21,332 bases of DNA from Candidatus Gastranaerophilales bacterium (GTDB taxonomy: Bacteria > Cyanobacteriota > Vampirovibrionia > Gastranaerophilales > Gastranaerophilaceae), in NCBI GenBank assembly GCA_900769355.1, contig CAAGGG010000020.1, positions 1-21,332 on the forward strand, written 5' to 3'. This document shows, piece after piece, positions 7,997-15,378 of this stretch. Under the pieces are notes generated by a model that saw only the letters and a list, made by a program, of their open reading frames with translations, searched no databases and was not told the origin of the DNA. How positions within the stretch are numbered: the first letter of the stretch is position 1; each line of letters opens with the position of its first letter. A program made the position numbers and the translations under genes.

Positions 7997-8980
7997 TTAT
8001 AATCCTAAACTAATTCCGCCATCACTGTCGCCATTATCTCCAGAACCGATATTTTTAATGACAGTTCTGGTATTTCCATCTGCATGGAAGTTTTTCGGCT
8101 TCATTGTCATTTTAATTTTATCAGCATAAATCGTTCTTACACCTTGCGTAATACTCGATCTACCAGAAAAATAAACCTCATTAGGTTTACCTTCTTTGTT
8201 TGGATAAACCGTAATTTTCGGACCGACAGCATAATAATCATCATACCAAACTCGAACATTGCCTGACGCATTAAAAATATTCTTTTCTTGTGCATATTCT
8301 TGGCGTCTTGATTTCAAAAGCAAAGTTGTTCCATTATCCATAATAGCCTTTGATGTCGTATTTCCGGTAGCTGTCAAAACTTTTGTAACAGTGTCGTAGA
8401 AAAATCTATCCGCATAAGATTCGTTACCTTGTTGCTTAATCTTTGCATTTCCGATTAATTCAATGTCTTTCAAGTCTCCATTTTTATCAGTCCGAACTTT
8501 TGCCTTATCAGACAAAGTATCAAGCTCTTTATACTTAATCGTAACTGAACCGGTTGCTGTCATAATTCCTGTTTTTGTATCGTATTCTTGCTCATCAGCG
8601 TTAATTACAACAACAGGAGTTTTACCGTCAAAAACGATAGATTGAGTATCACCTTGAGCCTTTACAACCTTTGTAATCAAAGACATCTTCAAGATATTTG
8701 CCTTAACTTCACGCTTTTTATTTTTCTTAACTTCATAGGCATAAGGTTTATCGTAAAATGTTGCCGTGTCAAGTTTTTGATTTTCGTCCATGCTGACATC
8801 TGCACGATTTCCAACAACTTTCAAATCATCAACAGAAACTTTCACATTCCCGTCAAATTTCAGTTTATTTTCTTGTTCATTGTAGCTTTGAGTTTTTGAC
8901 TCAATAACCAAATCAGACGCCTGAACAGCAATTCCGACTATCGCTAATGATATTATTAAAGTTAAAATTATCTTTTTCAC
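7997..8980 (-). CDS. lptA: LptA/OstA-family LPS transport protein, expanded
   Basis: The product begins with a Sec signal peptide (KKIILTLIISLAIVGIAVQA, likely cut after VQA, residue 21). It then has repeated OstA-like beta units such as KLKFDGNVKVSVDDLKVVGNRADVS, GIMTATGSVTIKYKELDTLSDKAKV and NIFNASGNVRVWYDDYYAVG. At 327 aa it is far longer than E. coli LptA (about 185 aa) and seems to hold three OstA modules. LptA bridges inner and outer membranes in LPS export. The start is GTG at 8980 with AAGGAG five bases upstream, overlapping the lptC stop by 3 nt, so translation is coupled. The partner lptC directly upstream supports the call; lptB, lptF/G and lptD are not in the window. Confidence 0.85.
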   Translation of the reverse strand: MKKIILTLIISLAIVGIAVQASDLVIESKTQSYNEQENKLKFDGNVKVSVDDLKVVGNRADVSMDENQKLDTATFYDKPYAYEVKKNKKREVKANILKMSLITKVVKAQGDTQSIVFDGKTPVVVINADEQEYDTKTGIMTATGSVTIKYKELDTLSDKAKVRTDKNGDLKDIELIGNAKIKQQGNESYADRFFYDTVTKVLTATGNTTSKAIMDNGTTLLLKSRRQEYAQEKNIFNASGNVRVWYDDYYAVGPKITVYPNKEGKPNEVYFSGRSSITQGVRTIYADKIKMTMKPKNFHADGNTRTVIKNIGSGDNGDSDGGISLGL

Positions 8981-9579
8981 TTTATCTCCTTATCGCTGTA
9001 AACCTTAGACACAGCATTTCCAATTATTTTAAAAGTACCGTAATCAGGACTTATTTCAACTCTTTTTGCAGTAGCCAAAAGTTCATCTTTTCTTGTAATT
9101 CGAACATTCCCCTCTGCAATTGTCGGAATATCTTTGCCCGACCAAATAATTTTGTTAGCCCTAAGCGTTGTCAAATCTTTTAGCACAATAAATGAATTAT
9201 CATACAAAATAATTTGTTCTTTTTTCTCGTTATACGTACCTTTTGAGGATTCCAAACTCATAGAAACCTCATTTTTATCGTCATAAAAATTTCCTAGAAC
9301 ATTATTCAAAAGCGCAACCCCGTTTTTACTGTCGTAGCTACCGGTTTCGCCATATATTTCCCAATACTTTTTCTCATCTTTTGTCTCTGTAAGAATAATG
9401 CCGTCAATTGTCGCTTCTTGTCTGTCTTGATCTGTTTGAAGCTGACTTCTGTTAAAGTTATGCGTAATAACTCCGGCAGAAATAAATGCCCATGCCAAAA
9501 GTGCAACAATCGCCAAAAACGCACCTACATAAGCTTTCTGTTTCTTACTAAAATTTTTAAATTTCTTTTTCAAGTCCAT
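8977..9579 (-). CDS. lptC: LptC-family LPS export protein
   Basis: The protein has a basic N-terminus (MDLKKKFKNFSKKQK) and one transmembrane segment (AYVGAFLAIVALLAWAFISAG). A periplasmic LptC-like beta region follows, with YWEIYGETGSYDSKNGVALL and LRANKIIWSGKDIPTIAEGN. LptC anchors the periplasmic LPS bridge to the inner-membrane transporter. I prefer ATG at 9579 (about 200 aa); ATG at 9597 adds six residues but overlaps a good -10 element. Neither start has an SD. It opens the lptC-lptA-TPR-dprA-topA operon. The family call rests on architecture and neighbourhood more than on strict motifs. Confidence 0.82.
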   Translation of the reverse strand: MDLKKKFKNFSKKQKAYVGAFLAIVALLAWAFISAGVITHNFNRSQLQTDQDRQEATIDGIILTETKDEKKYWEIYGETGSYDSKNGVALLNNVLGNFYDDKNEVSMSLESSKGTYNEKKEQIILYDNSFIVLKDLTTLRANKIIWSGKDIPTIAEGNVRITRKDELLATAKRVEISPDYGTFKIIGNAVSKVYSDKEIK

Positions 9580-9587
9580 ATATATAA

Positions 9588-9617
9588 ATGTTAGCATAAA
9601 TGAAAATTTTTGAACAA
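9588..9617 (-). promoter_or_regulatory. Promoter of the lptC operon
   Basis: On the leftward strand TTGTTC (9612-9617) is followed after 18 nt by TAACAT (9588-9593), with an extended -10 TGC just before it. The -10 ends 8 nt before the preferred lptC ATG at 9579, so the mRNA would be leaderless or nearly so. Confidence 0.4.
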
Positions 9618-9757
9618 GATTATAAAAAAAATGATAAATTTTCTTTTACATTTATACATACTTTATTTTTTTTTTATTTATTTTTGGTAACATATAAAAA
9701 AATAGCTGGCAAAAAAATTTTTGTTCAGGTTTTTATAGTAAAAAAAGGATTTCTACA

Positions 9758-10618
9758 TTGCAAAATACTTTAATTAAAAACAATACAGAAACAAAGAATG
9801 AACAACGTTTTCTCCGTTCTGAAAAAGCTCTTTTCTTATATGTTGAAAAAAGATTAAATCAGATTTTCATGAAAGAAATGAATTCTGAAAATTCAATATT
9901 CCGAAAGGTTAAACCATCTGCCATTGAAAAAATGGCATTATTTTTATCAAATAACATTACGCGATCTTGCTCAATCGGGATTGCAGGCGAAACTGCAAGC
10001 GGCAAATCCACAATTGCGTTTGATATAATCAACACAATCGAAAGTTTTGCCAAAGAATATTGTATCGAAAATATTATAACTCGTATTAATACAGACGACT
10101 ATTACTACGATCGTTCAGATATGGTTAAAAAAGCCGGAAGTTTTGCAGAATTTGCAAAACACTATGACTTGGACATTCCGGAAGCTCTTGAGCTTGAACT
10201 AATGAAAGAACATATCAAAGATTTGTTGCTTGGTAAAGAGGTTTACTTACCGGAATACGATATGTCAGGAACAGCAATTCGTCGTGACAACGTAAAACTG
10301 GCTCTTCCTTCAAAAATCGTTATTTCAGAAGGCTTGTTCACTTTAACAAACAAAGTTGTTGATGCTTTTGATTTCAAAATTTATGTAGATGTATCACATG
10401 ACGTTCAAAAAGAAAGATTTTATAAACGTGCTGCAGATAGAGATTTAGGTGATTCAGCCGATGAAGTTTATAAAAATGCATCAGACAAAGCCAAAACACA
10501 TGTTCACCCGACAGCTTCAAAAGCGGATATTATCCTATCAGGAGAAGCTGATAGAGCGGCTTACAGACAGTTCATCAATCAAATTTTGGGTTTGGTAAAA
10601 GAAATTTATTTTGAATAA
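9758..10618 (+). CDS. P-loop kinase of the uridine kinase/phosphoribulokinase family
   Basis: The 286-aa protein has a Walker A motif GETASGKST (77-85 region) after SIGIAG, a substrate-site NTDDYYYDRS (111-120), and a Walker B-like IVISEGLF (187-194). These match the PRK/uridine kinase family, which phosphorylates nucleosides or sugar phosphates with ATP. An N-terminal extension of about 70 residues precedes the kinase core, longer than in a typical uridine kinase, so substrate specificity is open. The start is TTG at 9758 with AAAAAAGGA upstream; the next in-frame ATG (residue 38) would still leave the core intact. It is transcribed away from the lpt operon across a very AT-rich 160-178 bp gap. 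Confidence 0.82.
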   Translation: MQNTLIKNNTETKNEQRFLRSEKALFLYVEKRLNQIFMKEMNSENSIFRKVKPSAIEKMALFLSNNITRSCSIGIAGETASGKSTIAFDIINTIESFAKEYCIENIITRINTDDYYYDRSDMVKKAGSFAEFAKHYDLDIPEALELELMKEHIKDLLLGKEVYLPEYDMSGTAIRRDNVKLALPSKIVISEGLFTLTNKVVDAFDFKIYVDVSHDVQKERFYKRAADRDLGDSADEVYKNASDKAKTHVHPTASKADIILSGEADRAAYRQFINQILGLVKEIYFE

Positions 10619-10682
10619 TTCATTAAACCAAAAGTAACAGTTCGTTTACAATTCGGTTCCAACTAGCAAGAAAAAATCTTTT

Positions 10683-10699
10683 CAGGTATTATATACCTG
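10683..10699. promoter_or_regulatory. Inverted repeat upstream of the orphan gene at 10715/10724
   Basis: CAGGTAT (10683-10689) and ATACCTG (10693-10699) form a perfect 7-bp inverted repeat with a 3-nt centre. It lies 16-25 bp before the start of the next gene. It could be an operator or a 5' UTR hairpin; no regulator is assigned. Confidence 0.4.
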
Positions 10700-10723
10700 T
10701 GCACATGACTGGAGATGACGAAT

Positions 10724-11743
10724 TTGATTAAGATTACAGGTTTTACTACCCCACAGAAGGTTAATTTTACAGCCAAAGACGCAAAAAAAACTGAGAGCAA
10801 AAAGGAAGACAAAAAATATACAGACCCTCTAATGAAGTGGCCTGCAAGAGGTTTAGCATACACAAATGAACTAGGTGCAGCAATCAGTGAGGTTGCTCCC
10901 AAAATGGGGACTCTTCTTTGGTTCCCTGCTATGTTATATTTTGGCGCAGATATTTATGACAAATACAAAAACGAAAAAACGTCTTACGCTCCTGACGCAA
11001 AACGTGGCACAGAACAAGCAATTTTCCAATTTTTAGCAAGTGTAATACTTCCAACCGGCGCAGTTTTGGGTGGTCAAAAACTTGCATCTTTTGCCGGTGC
11101 AATGGATAAAACAGGTTTGTCACTCCAATCAAGAGAAGAAACTATTAATTTTCTTCAAGGGTTTGTGAGCAGAAGACATTTAGACGATTATGCAAACAAT
11201 ATTGACGCTTTCAAGGAACAATTCAAAGAATCAATTTCAATTAAGCAAGAAAAACTAATCCGAGATAACAAGTGGAAAAAACCGTTCAGAATGTTGGGCG
11301 AAACTTTCTTCAACAAAAAACACCCTGAAGCTCTTGCAATGTCCGAAAAAGACAGAATTTTAACATTTGCAAATGAGCACATTGATAAAATGTTCAATAT
11401 TTATAATGACTTGGCAGAGGGTAAAAAACCAGAACAATTTTCTGAAAAATTATGGAAAAACTTTAATAAATTAAAAGACAAATACGCAAAAGATCCGGAT
11501 TATAAAGCAACGGCTTTGCGCGATGCTACAGAAGATATTATCCGAAAATATCAAAACGGTAAAATTATGAACACCAAAATGCTCAAGACGCTAGGTGGCT
11601 TTGTGGCTCTTGGTCTTGCAATAAATCCGATAGACAAGTTTGTTGAAAATGTAGTTATCAAAAAATTTGTCGAACCGAATTTGAACACAATGTTTGCAAA
11701 CAAAGACGTTCAGGAATATAAAAACAAGACAATTAATGCGTAA
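10724..11743 (+). CDS. Orphan protein with hydrophobic segments, about 340 aa
   Basis: No family is recognised. The open frame permits ATG at 10715 (342 aa), but GGAG sits directly against that ATG. GGAG is 9 nt before the in-frame TTG at 10724 (339 aa), so TTG is the better-placed start. The N-terminus contains TGFTTPQKVNFTAK, followed by a Lys/Glu-rich linker. Hydrophobic stretches are near residues 60-80 (GTLLWFPAMLYFGADIY), 103-130 (IFQFLASVILPTGAVLGG) and 290-310 (LGGFVALGLAINPI). Between them is a long charged helical region rich in Lys and Asp/Glu. It may be a membrane-associated lineage-specific protein. It is monocistronic as far as seen, following the kinase gene after 105 bp. Confidence 0.75.
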   Translation: MIKITGFTTPQKVNFTAKDAKKTESKKEDKKYTDPLMKWPARGLAYTNELGAAISEVAPKMGTLLWFPAMLYFGADIYDKYKNEKTSYAPDAKRGTEQAIFQFLASVILPTGAVLGGQKLASFAGAMDKTGLSLQSREETINFLQGFVSRRHLDDYANNIDAFKEQFKESISIKQEKLIRDNKWKKPFRMLGETFFNKKHPEALAMSEKDRILTFANEHIDKMFNIYNDLAEGKKPEQFSEKLWKNFNKLKDKYAKDPDYKATALRDATEDIIRKYQNGKIMNTKMLKTLGGFVALGLAINPIDKFVENVVIKKFVEPNLNTMFANKDVQEYKNKTINA

Positions 11744-11784
11744 ATATTTTATCTAAAATTTATAATGTAAATTAAAAATATTCA

Positions 11785-11855
11785 CGTCATTCTGAAAGCA
11801 TAGAAAATTTCCCCAAGCGATTAGCGAGGGGATAAATTTTCTTGCTATTCAGAAT
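11785..11855. repeat. Long imperfect palindrome of the CATTCTGA family
   Basis: The left arm at 11789-11814 begins ATTCTGAAAGCA and ends TTTCCCC. It pairs with the right arm at 11828-11855, which begins GGGGATAAATT and ends ATTCAGAAT, with small indels. The 13-nt loop is AAGCGATTAGCGA. The flank CGTCATTCTGA is shared with the repeat inside the prepilin leader at 12641-12662. It lies between two convergent genes (orphan gene and prepilin) and could act as a transcription barrier, although it lacks a clean U-tract. It looks like a dispersed intergenic element or MITE-like repeat. Confidence 0.7.
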
Positions 11856-11894
11856 CTAATATTATATTCATGTAGGTATACTACAAGTTAAAAA

Positions 11895-12816
11895 TCAATA
11901 ATTCATCTTCCAGCCGTCCATAATGATTTTTTCAGCACAAGTCATACTATCCATACCAGTAGATTCATCAATAACTGAACAGCTACTATTTACTGCCTGA
12001 ATTCTTTCTTCTTCAGTTTCTATTGAAGTAGTATCCAATGTCTGATACCAATTTATATGATTACGACTAAAAAAAGGAACAACCATCACAGAGTCATTAT
12101 AGTCAAAGTAACTAAACATGAAAATATCTCGTCCAATCGTATTTGGAGATTTCAAACCATTAATGTCTACAACAATTATAGGACCAATCCAAGCAGCAAC
12201 AACAATTGATATAATTTCACCACTTGTCGTTGTTCCAGACAAGGTATATTCATTATCTGGACTTAATTCTTGAAAAGATGATTCATATCCTGACAAAGTT
12301 TTTACTTTATAATTATAGATACTATTACTAGGTGGCTCACCAACAAAAACATTTTCAAGCTTGAATTCTTTTACAAATTTGTCTTTTGTATTTGCATTAG
12401 AAAAATCAAAACCAGCATCACTACCAGTTCCACTTAATCCGGCACATTCAAGAGTTGTACAGCCTTCATTGGCTACTATTTGTTTAAAACCTTCATTCAA
12501 GGTTGAATAAGTCTTTTTCAACTGATTAACCCAAACAGTTTTTTGATAATTTGCAACAAGAGTCGGTAACGTAATAGCCGCAACAACACCAATGATGCCG
12601 AGAGTGATTAAAACTTCTGCCAAGGTAAAAGCGGATTTTTTCGCTAACCGCTCAGAATGACGACAAATAGCTTCTGTTTCGAACTTATCATATTTACGTC
12701 TTATCGTCCTGACGTCTTTTACAAACTTAGCTGCTAAATCATCAAACAAACAAGCTACATGTGCTTCTTCGCGATCCCCCCCCCCCGAAGGCTCTTCTTA
12801 AATCAAATCTCTTCAT
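11895..12816 (-). CDS. Type IV prepilin-like protein, frame interrupted by an 11-G tract
   Basis: The pilin frame (stop at 11895) contains KKSA|FTLAEVLITLGIIGVVAA. This is a class III prepilin-peptidase site with Glu at +5 and a hydrophobic N-terminal helix, followed by a roughly 244-aa mature domain with several cysteines. The start in this frame is a poor TTG at 12749. The convincing start is ATG at 12814-12816, with GAAAGGA 7 nt upstream and a consensus promoter. It reads ten codons (MKRFDLRRAF) into G11 (12776-12786) and as sequenced then hits TGA after about 24 codons. With 10 or 13 G it would join the pilin frame, giving a leader of about 62 residues. Likely a phase-variable pilin or pseudopilin; a sequencing indel is the alternative. 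Confidence 0.85.
12641..12662 (-). repeat. CATTCTGA repeat copy inside the prepilin leader
   Basis: On the coding strand, CGTCATTCTGAGCGGTTAGC plus GA encodes RHSERLA just before the KKSA|F cleavage site. It shares CGTCATTCTGA and a TTAGCGA core with the palindrome at 11785-11855, so part of the leader peptide comes from a repeat sequence. Confidence 0.6.
12776..12786 (-). repeat. Homopolymeric G11 tract (C11 on the + strand), candidate slippage site
   Basis: Eleven consecutive C on the + strand are the only long G/C homopolymer in this AT-rich window. It sits between codon 10 after the strong prepilin ATG and the rest of the prepilin. Its length decides whether the two frames join. Confidence 0.9.
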
Positions 12817-12849
12817 ATTTCAATCCTTTCTTCTTGAATAATATATATT

Positions 12850-12877
12850 ATTATAACATATTTCTGCAACTTTTCAA
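12850..12877 (-). promoter_or_regulatory. Promoter of the prepilin gene
   Basis: On the leftward strand TTGAAA (12872-12877) is followed after 16 nt by a perfect TATAAT (12850-12855). It lies about 34 nt upstream of the ATG at 12816, leaving room for the SD GAAAGGA (12824-12830). This supports 12816 rather than TTG 12749 as the natural start. Confidence 0.6.
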
Positions 12878-12902
12878 GCGCGAATTGTAAAACAATAAAA
12901 TC

Positions 12903-13349
12903 CTACACTCTAATTTTTACAACAACTTTTTTAACTTCCTGTGGTTGTCCACATTGTGCCATTTGCGGTTGATGTGCTTCATGCGGATAAATAAACGCAA
13001 ATTTATCACCTTGCAAAATAACAGTATCAAGAAGTTTTTGAGGAGCTTCAAAAAACATCACATCGCGATTTTCGTCATAAGCCTCACTGATTTTCAATCC
13101 TTCTACTGCCGTATAATCAAGTTCTTCAACGCCATCTAAAAGCATTTGGATATCAATATAATTTTTGTGAGCTTCAAGTTTACAATCCTTGTGCAATTTT
13201 GTCGTGTAAACGTCAACATTTGCAAAAGTTCCATCTTCTATCTCGTAATGTCCGACAGGAGTATCTTTTGAAAGTGTTTTCAAAAATTCTACAACCTTCG
13301 GCGAAATCTCTTTATATTTTTCGATATTTTTTAAATTATCAATTATCAT
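12903..13349 (-). CDS. YhcH/YjgK/YiaL family protein
   Basis: The 148-aa protein matches the length of this cupin-like family, linked elsewhere to sialic acid and other sugar catabolism. Conserved-looking parts are EAHKNYIDIQ (59-68) with His61 and FIYPHEAHQPQ (119-129) with His123 and His126, likely metal or sugar ligands. It starts 3 nt after the transketolase-half stop (TAA GCT ATG) with little SD of its own, so it is probably translationally coupled. Its exact substrate is unknown; pairing with a transketolase half suggests sugar or ketose metabolism. Confidence 0.88.
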   Translation of the reverse strand: MIIDNLKNIEKYKEISPKVVEFLKTLSKDTPVGHYEIEDGTFANVDVYTTKLHKDCKLEAHKNYIDIQMLLDGVEELDYTAVEGLKISEAYDENRDVMFFEAPQKLLDTVILQGDKFAFIYPHEAHQPQMAQCGQPQEVKKVVVKIRV

Positions 13350-13352
13350 AGC

Positions 13353-14177
13353 TTAACCCAATTCTGCCATTGCCTGTTCAAACTCTTCTTTATTCGGAGC
13401 TTTTCCATGCCAGCCGGCATTGTTTTCCATAAATGATACGCCTTTACCTTTAACGGTATTCGCCAAAATCACAACAGGTCCATTGACACTTTTTGCTTTT
13501 TCAATAGCGTCATAAACCGCTTCAACATCGTTTCCATCAATTTCAATAACCTGCCAATTAAAAGCTTTCAACTTTTCATCTAGCGGATCAAGAGATTTTA
13601 CATTTTCTGTACAACCATCTATTTGAAGTCTGTTTCTATCAACAATCGCAATCAAGTTATCCAACTTGTGATGAGCACCATGCATAAAAGCTTCCCAAAC
13701 ACTACCTTCTTGCAACTCTCCATCGCCCATCAAACAAAATACTTTCGCAGGATTTTTATCAAGTTTAAGTCCCAAAGCCATTCCGCAAGCGACCGACAAA
13801 CCTTGTCCCAAAGAACCAGTTGCAACCTCAACCCCAGGGCAATGCGGACATGGGTGACCTTGAAGTCTTGAGCCCAGAATTCTAAACGTCAACAATTCAT
13901 CTTTTGGAATATAGCCAACTTGCGACAAAACAGAGTACAAAATCGCAGATGCATGACCTTTTGAAAGTACAAATCTGTCACGAGCCTCAAAGTCTTCGCC
14001 TTTTCCCCATTCATTACAAGTTTTCATACACTTGTTATAAAGCACTGTCAAAATTTCAGTTGATGACAAAGCACCGCCCAAGTGACCGGATTTTGCATTA
14101 TAAACCATTTTTATAATATTTTTTCGATTTTCTTTACAAAGATCTTTCAAATTTTCGATTTCGTTAGCACTCAACAT
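13353..14177 (-). CDS. Transketolase, N-terminal (TPP-binding) subunit
   Basis: The 274-aa product covers only the thiamine-diphosphate binding half of transketolase. It has SGHLGGALSSTEILTVLY, KGHASAILYSVL, GSLGQGLSVACGMALGLK, and the TPP motif beginning GDGELQEGSVWEA and ending IVDRN. ATG at 14177 is chosen because it follows the glycosyltransferase stop by 1 nt and has AAAGGAG 6-7 nt upstream; ATG at 14207 would overlap that gene. Split transketolases normally need a C-terminal pyrimidine-domain partner encoded next door. None is here: the downstream gene is the YhcH-family protein. The reaction is ketol transfer between sugar phosphates or a related carboligation. Confidence 0.92.
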   Translation of the reverse strand: MLSANEIENLKDLCKENRKNIIKMVYNAKSGHLGGALSSTEILTVLYNKCMKTCNEWGKGEDFEARDRFVLSKGHASAILYSVLSQVGYIPKDELLTFRILGSRLQGHPCPHCPGVEVATGSLGQGLSVACGMALGLKLDKNPAKVFCLMGDGELQEGSVWEAFMHGAHHKLDNLIAIVDRNRLQIDGCTENVKSLDPLDEKLKAFNWQVIEIDGNDVEAVYDAIEKAKSVNGPVVILANTVKGKGVSFMENNAGWHGKAPNKEEFEQAMAELG

Positions 14178-14178
14178 A

Positions 14179-14901
14179 TTAAACTCCTTTTGGAATAAAT
14201 TTTTCACGCAACACTTTTAATACAAATAACGGCAAAGTCGGGAAAATCCTCTTAAATCTTTTCGGTTCCTTAACCGTTCTATAAAGCCATTCTAACCCTA
14301 GTTTTTGATAAATTTCAGGAGCTCTTTCAACTACTCCCGACCAAACATCAAAACTGCCGCCAACACCGACAAACAATGCATCAGGTAGAAGTTCTTTAGC
14401 CTTTAAAATAAATTCTTCTTGTTTTGGCGAACCCAAAGCACAAAGAACAAGTCTAGGTTGACGAATTTTTAGCTCATTTAAAATCTCGTCGTCGTCCCTA
14501 AAATATCCGTCATGTGCATAAGTCACATACAGACCTTGAATTTCATGTTCAAGATTTTCTTTCGCTTTCTGAACAATTTCAGGTTTTGCGCCAACCAAAG
14601 CCACCGATTGTTCAGACTTTGCGCATTCCTCAATCATTCGACGAGAAAACTCAATTCCTGCAATTCTTCGAACATTATATCCAAGAATTTTCAGACCAAT
14701 CTGAACCCCAATCCCGTCAGGAATTACAAGCTCGGCATTATTTATAATTTCCGCAAACTCAGGATTTTGCACAGCATTATTAATCATTTCAGGGTTAATA
14801 GTCACGACCTGCCCTGAAATCGTTTTGGCATACTCAATCGCTTCTTCAAACGTAAAAGAATCAACATTCAAGCCTAGTAGTTTTACAATATTTCTTTCCA
14901 T
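14179..14901 (-). CDS. WecG/TagA/CpsF family glycosyltransferase (GT26)
   Basis: The family transfers an N-acetylhexosamine, often N-acetylmannosamine(uronate), to a lipid-linked sugar in enterobacterial common antigen, teichoic acid or exopolysaccharide synthesis. The 240-aa protein shows VVTINPEMI (Thr34 region), PDGIGVQIGLKILG with Asp62, ALVGAKPEIV, LCALGSPKQEEFI (153-165), GVGGSFDVWSGVVERAPE (179-196) and the basic LEWLYRTVKEPKRFKR tail (203-218). That tail is typical of the membrane-associating C-terminus. No SD precedes ATG 14901; a -10 box ends 6 nt before it. The transketolase half follows by 1 nt. The acceptor cannot be deduced. Confidence 0.93.
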   Translation of the reverse strand: MERNIVKLLGLNVDSFTFEEAIEYAKTISGQVVTINPEMINNAVQNPEFAEIINNAELVIPDGIGVQIGLKILGYNVRRIAGIEFSRRMIEECAKSEQSVALVGAKPEIVQKAKENLEHEIQGLYVTYAHDGYFRDDDEILNELKIRQPRLVLCALGSPKQEEFILKAKELLPDALFVGVGGSFDVWSGVVERAPEIYQKLGLEWLYRTVKEPKRFKRIFPTLPLFVLKVLREKFIPKGV

Positions 14902-14907
14902 AATGCA

Positions 14908-14936
14908 ATTATAATCTAATAAATAATTTTGGTAAA
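14908..14936 (-). promoter_or_regulatory. Promoter directly before the WecG-family gene
   Basis: On the leftward strand TTTACC (14931-14936), a 17-nt spacer and a perfect TATAAT (14908-14913) end 6 nt before the ATG at 14899-14901. Transcription would begin at or near the start codon, so the glycosyltransferase-transketolase-YhcH unit can be transcribed apart from polA and probably from a leaderless mRNA. Confidence 0.5.
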
Positions 14937-14955
14937 GTATTTAATATAACTTTGC

Positions 14956-15378
14956 CTAAGTTTTTGACAATGTGTAAACAGGAGTAGCTCCATTCAAATC
15001 AATATACCTGAACACATTCAAGACAATTCCCGGTGCAAAGAAATAGTTATTATTCACTGGCGTAATCTTCAACAACGACTTATTTGAACTTACTTTCACA
15101 ACACTTGCCAAATACTGTTTATTCACCGCCGTAAACAAAATATAGCCAGTCTTTGACTGAATTTCATCAATCGTAAATCTATTTGCATTAATACTTGCAA
15201 TCGCCATAAAAAACAACTTTTCAGGCGACAAAATATAATTTCTGGTACAAATATTATAATCTATATTTTGCGGAGTAACCATAGTGCTCAAAGACATTGT
15301 ATCATTGGCCTTTGCACTGTTTACACCCAACAAAATCATCAACAAACCGACAAATAAAATTTTTATTGTTCTTTCCAT
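14956..15378 (-). CDS. Small exported protein of unknown function
   Basis: The 140-aa product starts with a signal peptide (RTIKILFVGLLMILLGVNSAKA, likely cut after AKA near residue 24). The mature part of about 115 residues has mixed alpha/beta character, with FTIDEIQSKTGYILFTAVN and a central YLASVVKV strand. No family is recognised. ATG at 15378 lies inside the end of polA, overlapping by 16 nt, so it is translationally coupled to polA despite an unrelated periplasmic role. The mature region carries one cysteine and no lipobox, so it is probably a soluble periplasmic or outer-membrane-associated protein. Confidence 0.75.
   Translation of the reverse strand: MERTIKILFVGLLMILLGVNSAKANDTMSLSTMVTPQNIDYNICTRNYILSPEKLFFMAIASINANRFTIDEIQSKTGYILFTAVNKQYLASVVKVSSNKSLLKITPVNNNYFFAPGIVLNVFRYIDLNGATPVYTLSKT

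Noticed and set aside
12747..12749. TTG as the natural start of the prepilin gene
   Set aside because: There is no SD, and a strong promoter-SD-ATG set lies 65 bp upstream, separated only by the G11 frame change. Residual translation from TTG cannot be excluded.
14178..14207. Upstream ATG for the transketolase half
   Set aside because: It would overlap the glycosyltransferase gene by 29 nt, while ATG at 14177 has a strong SD and a normal family start.
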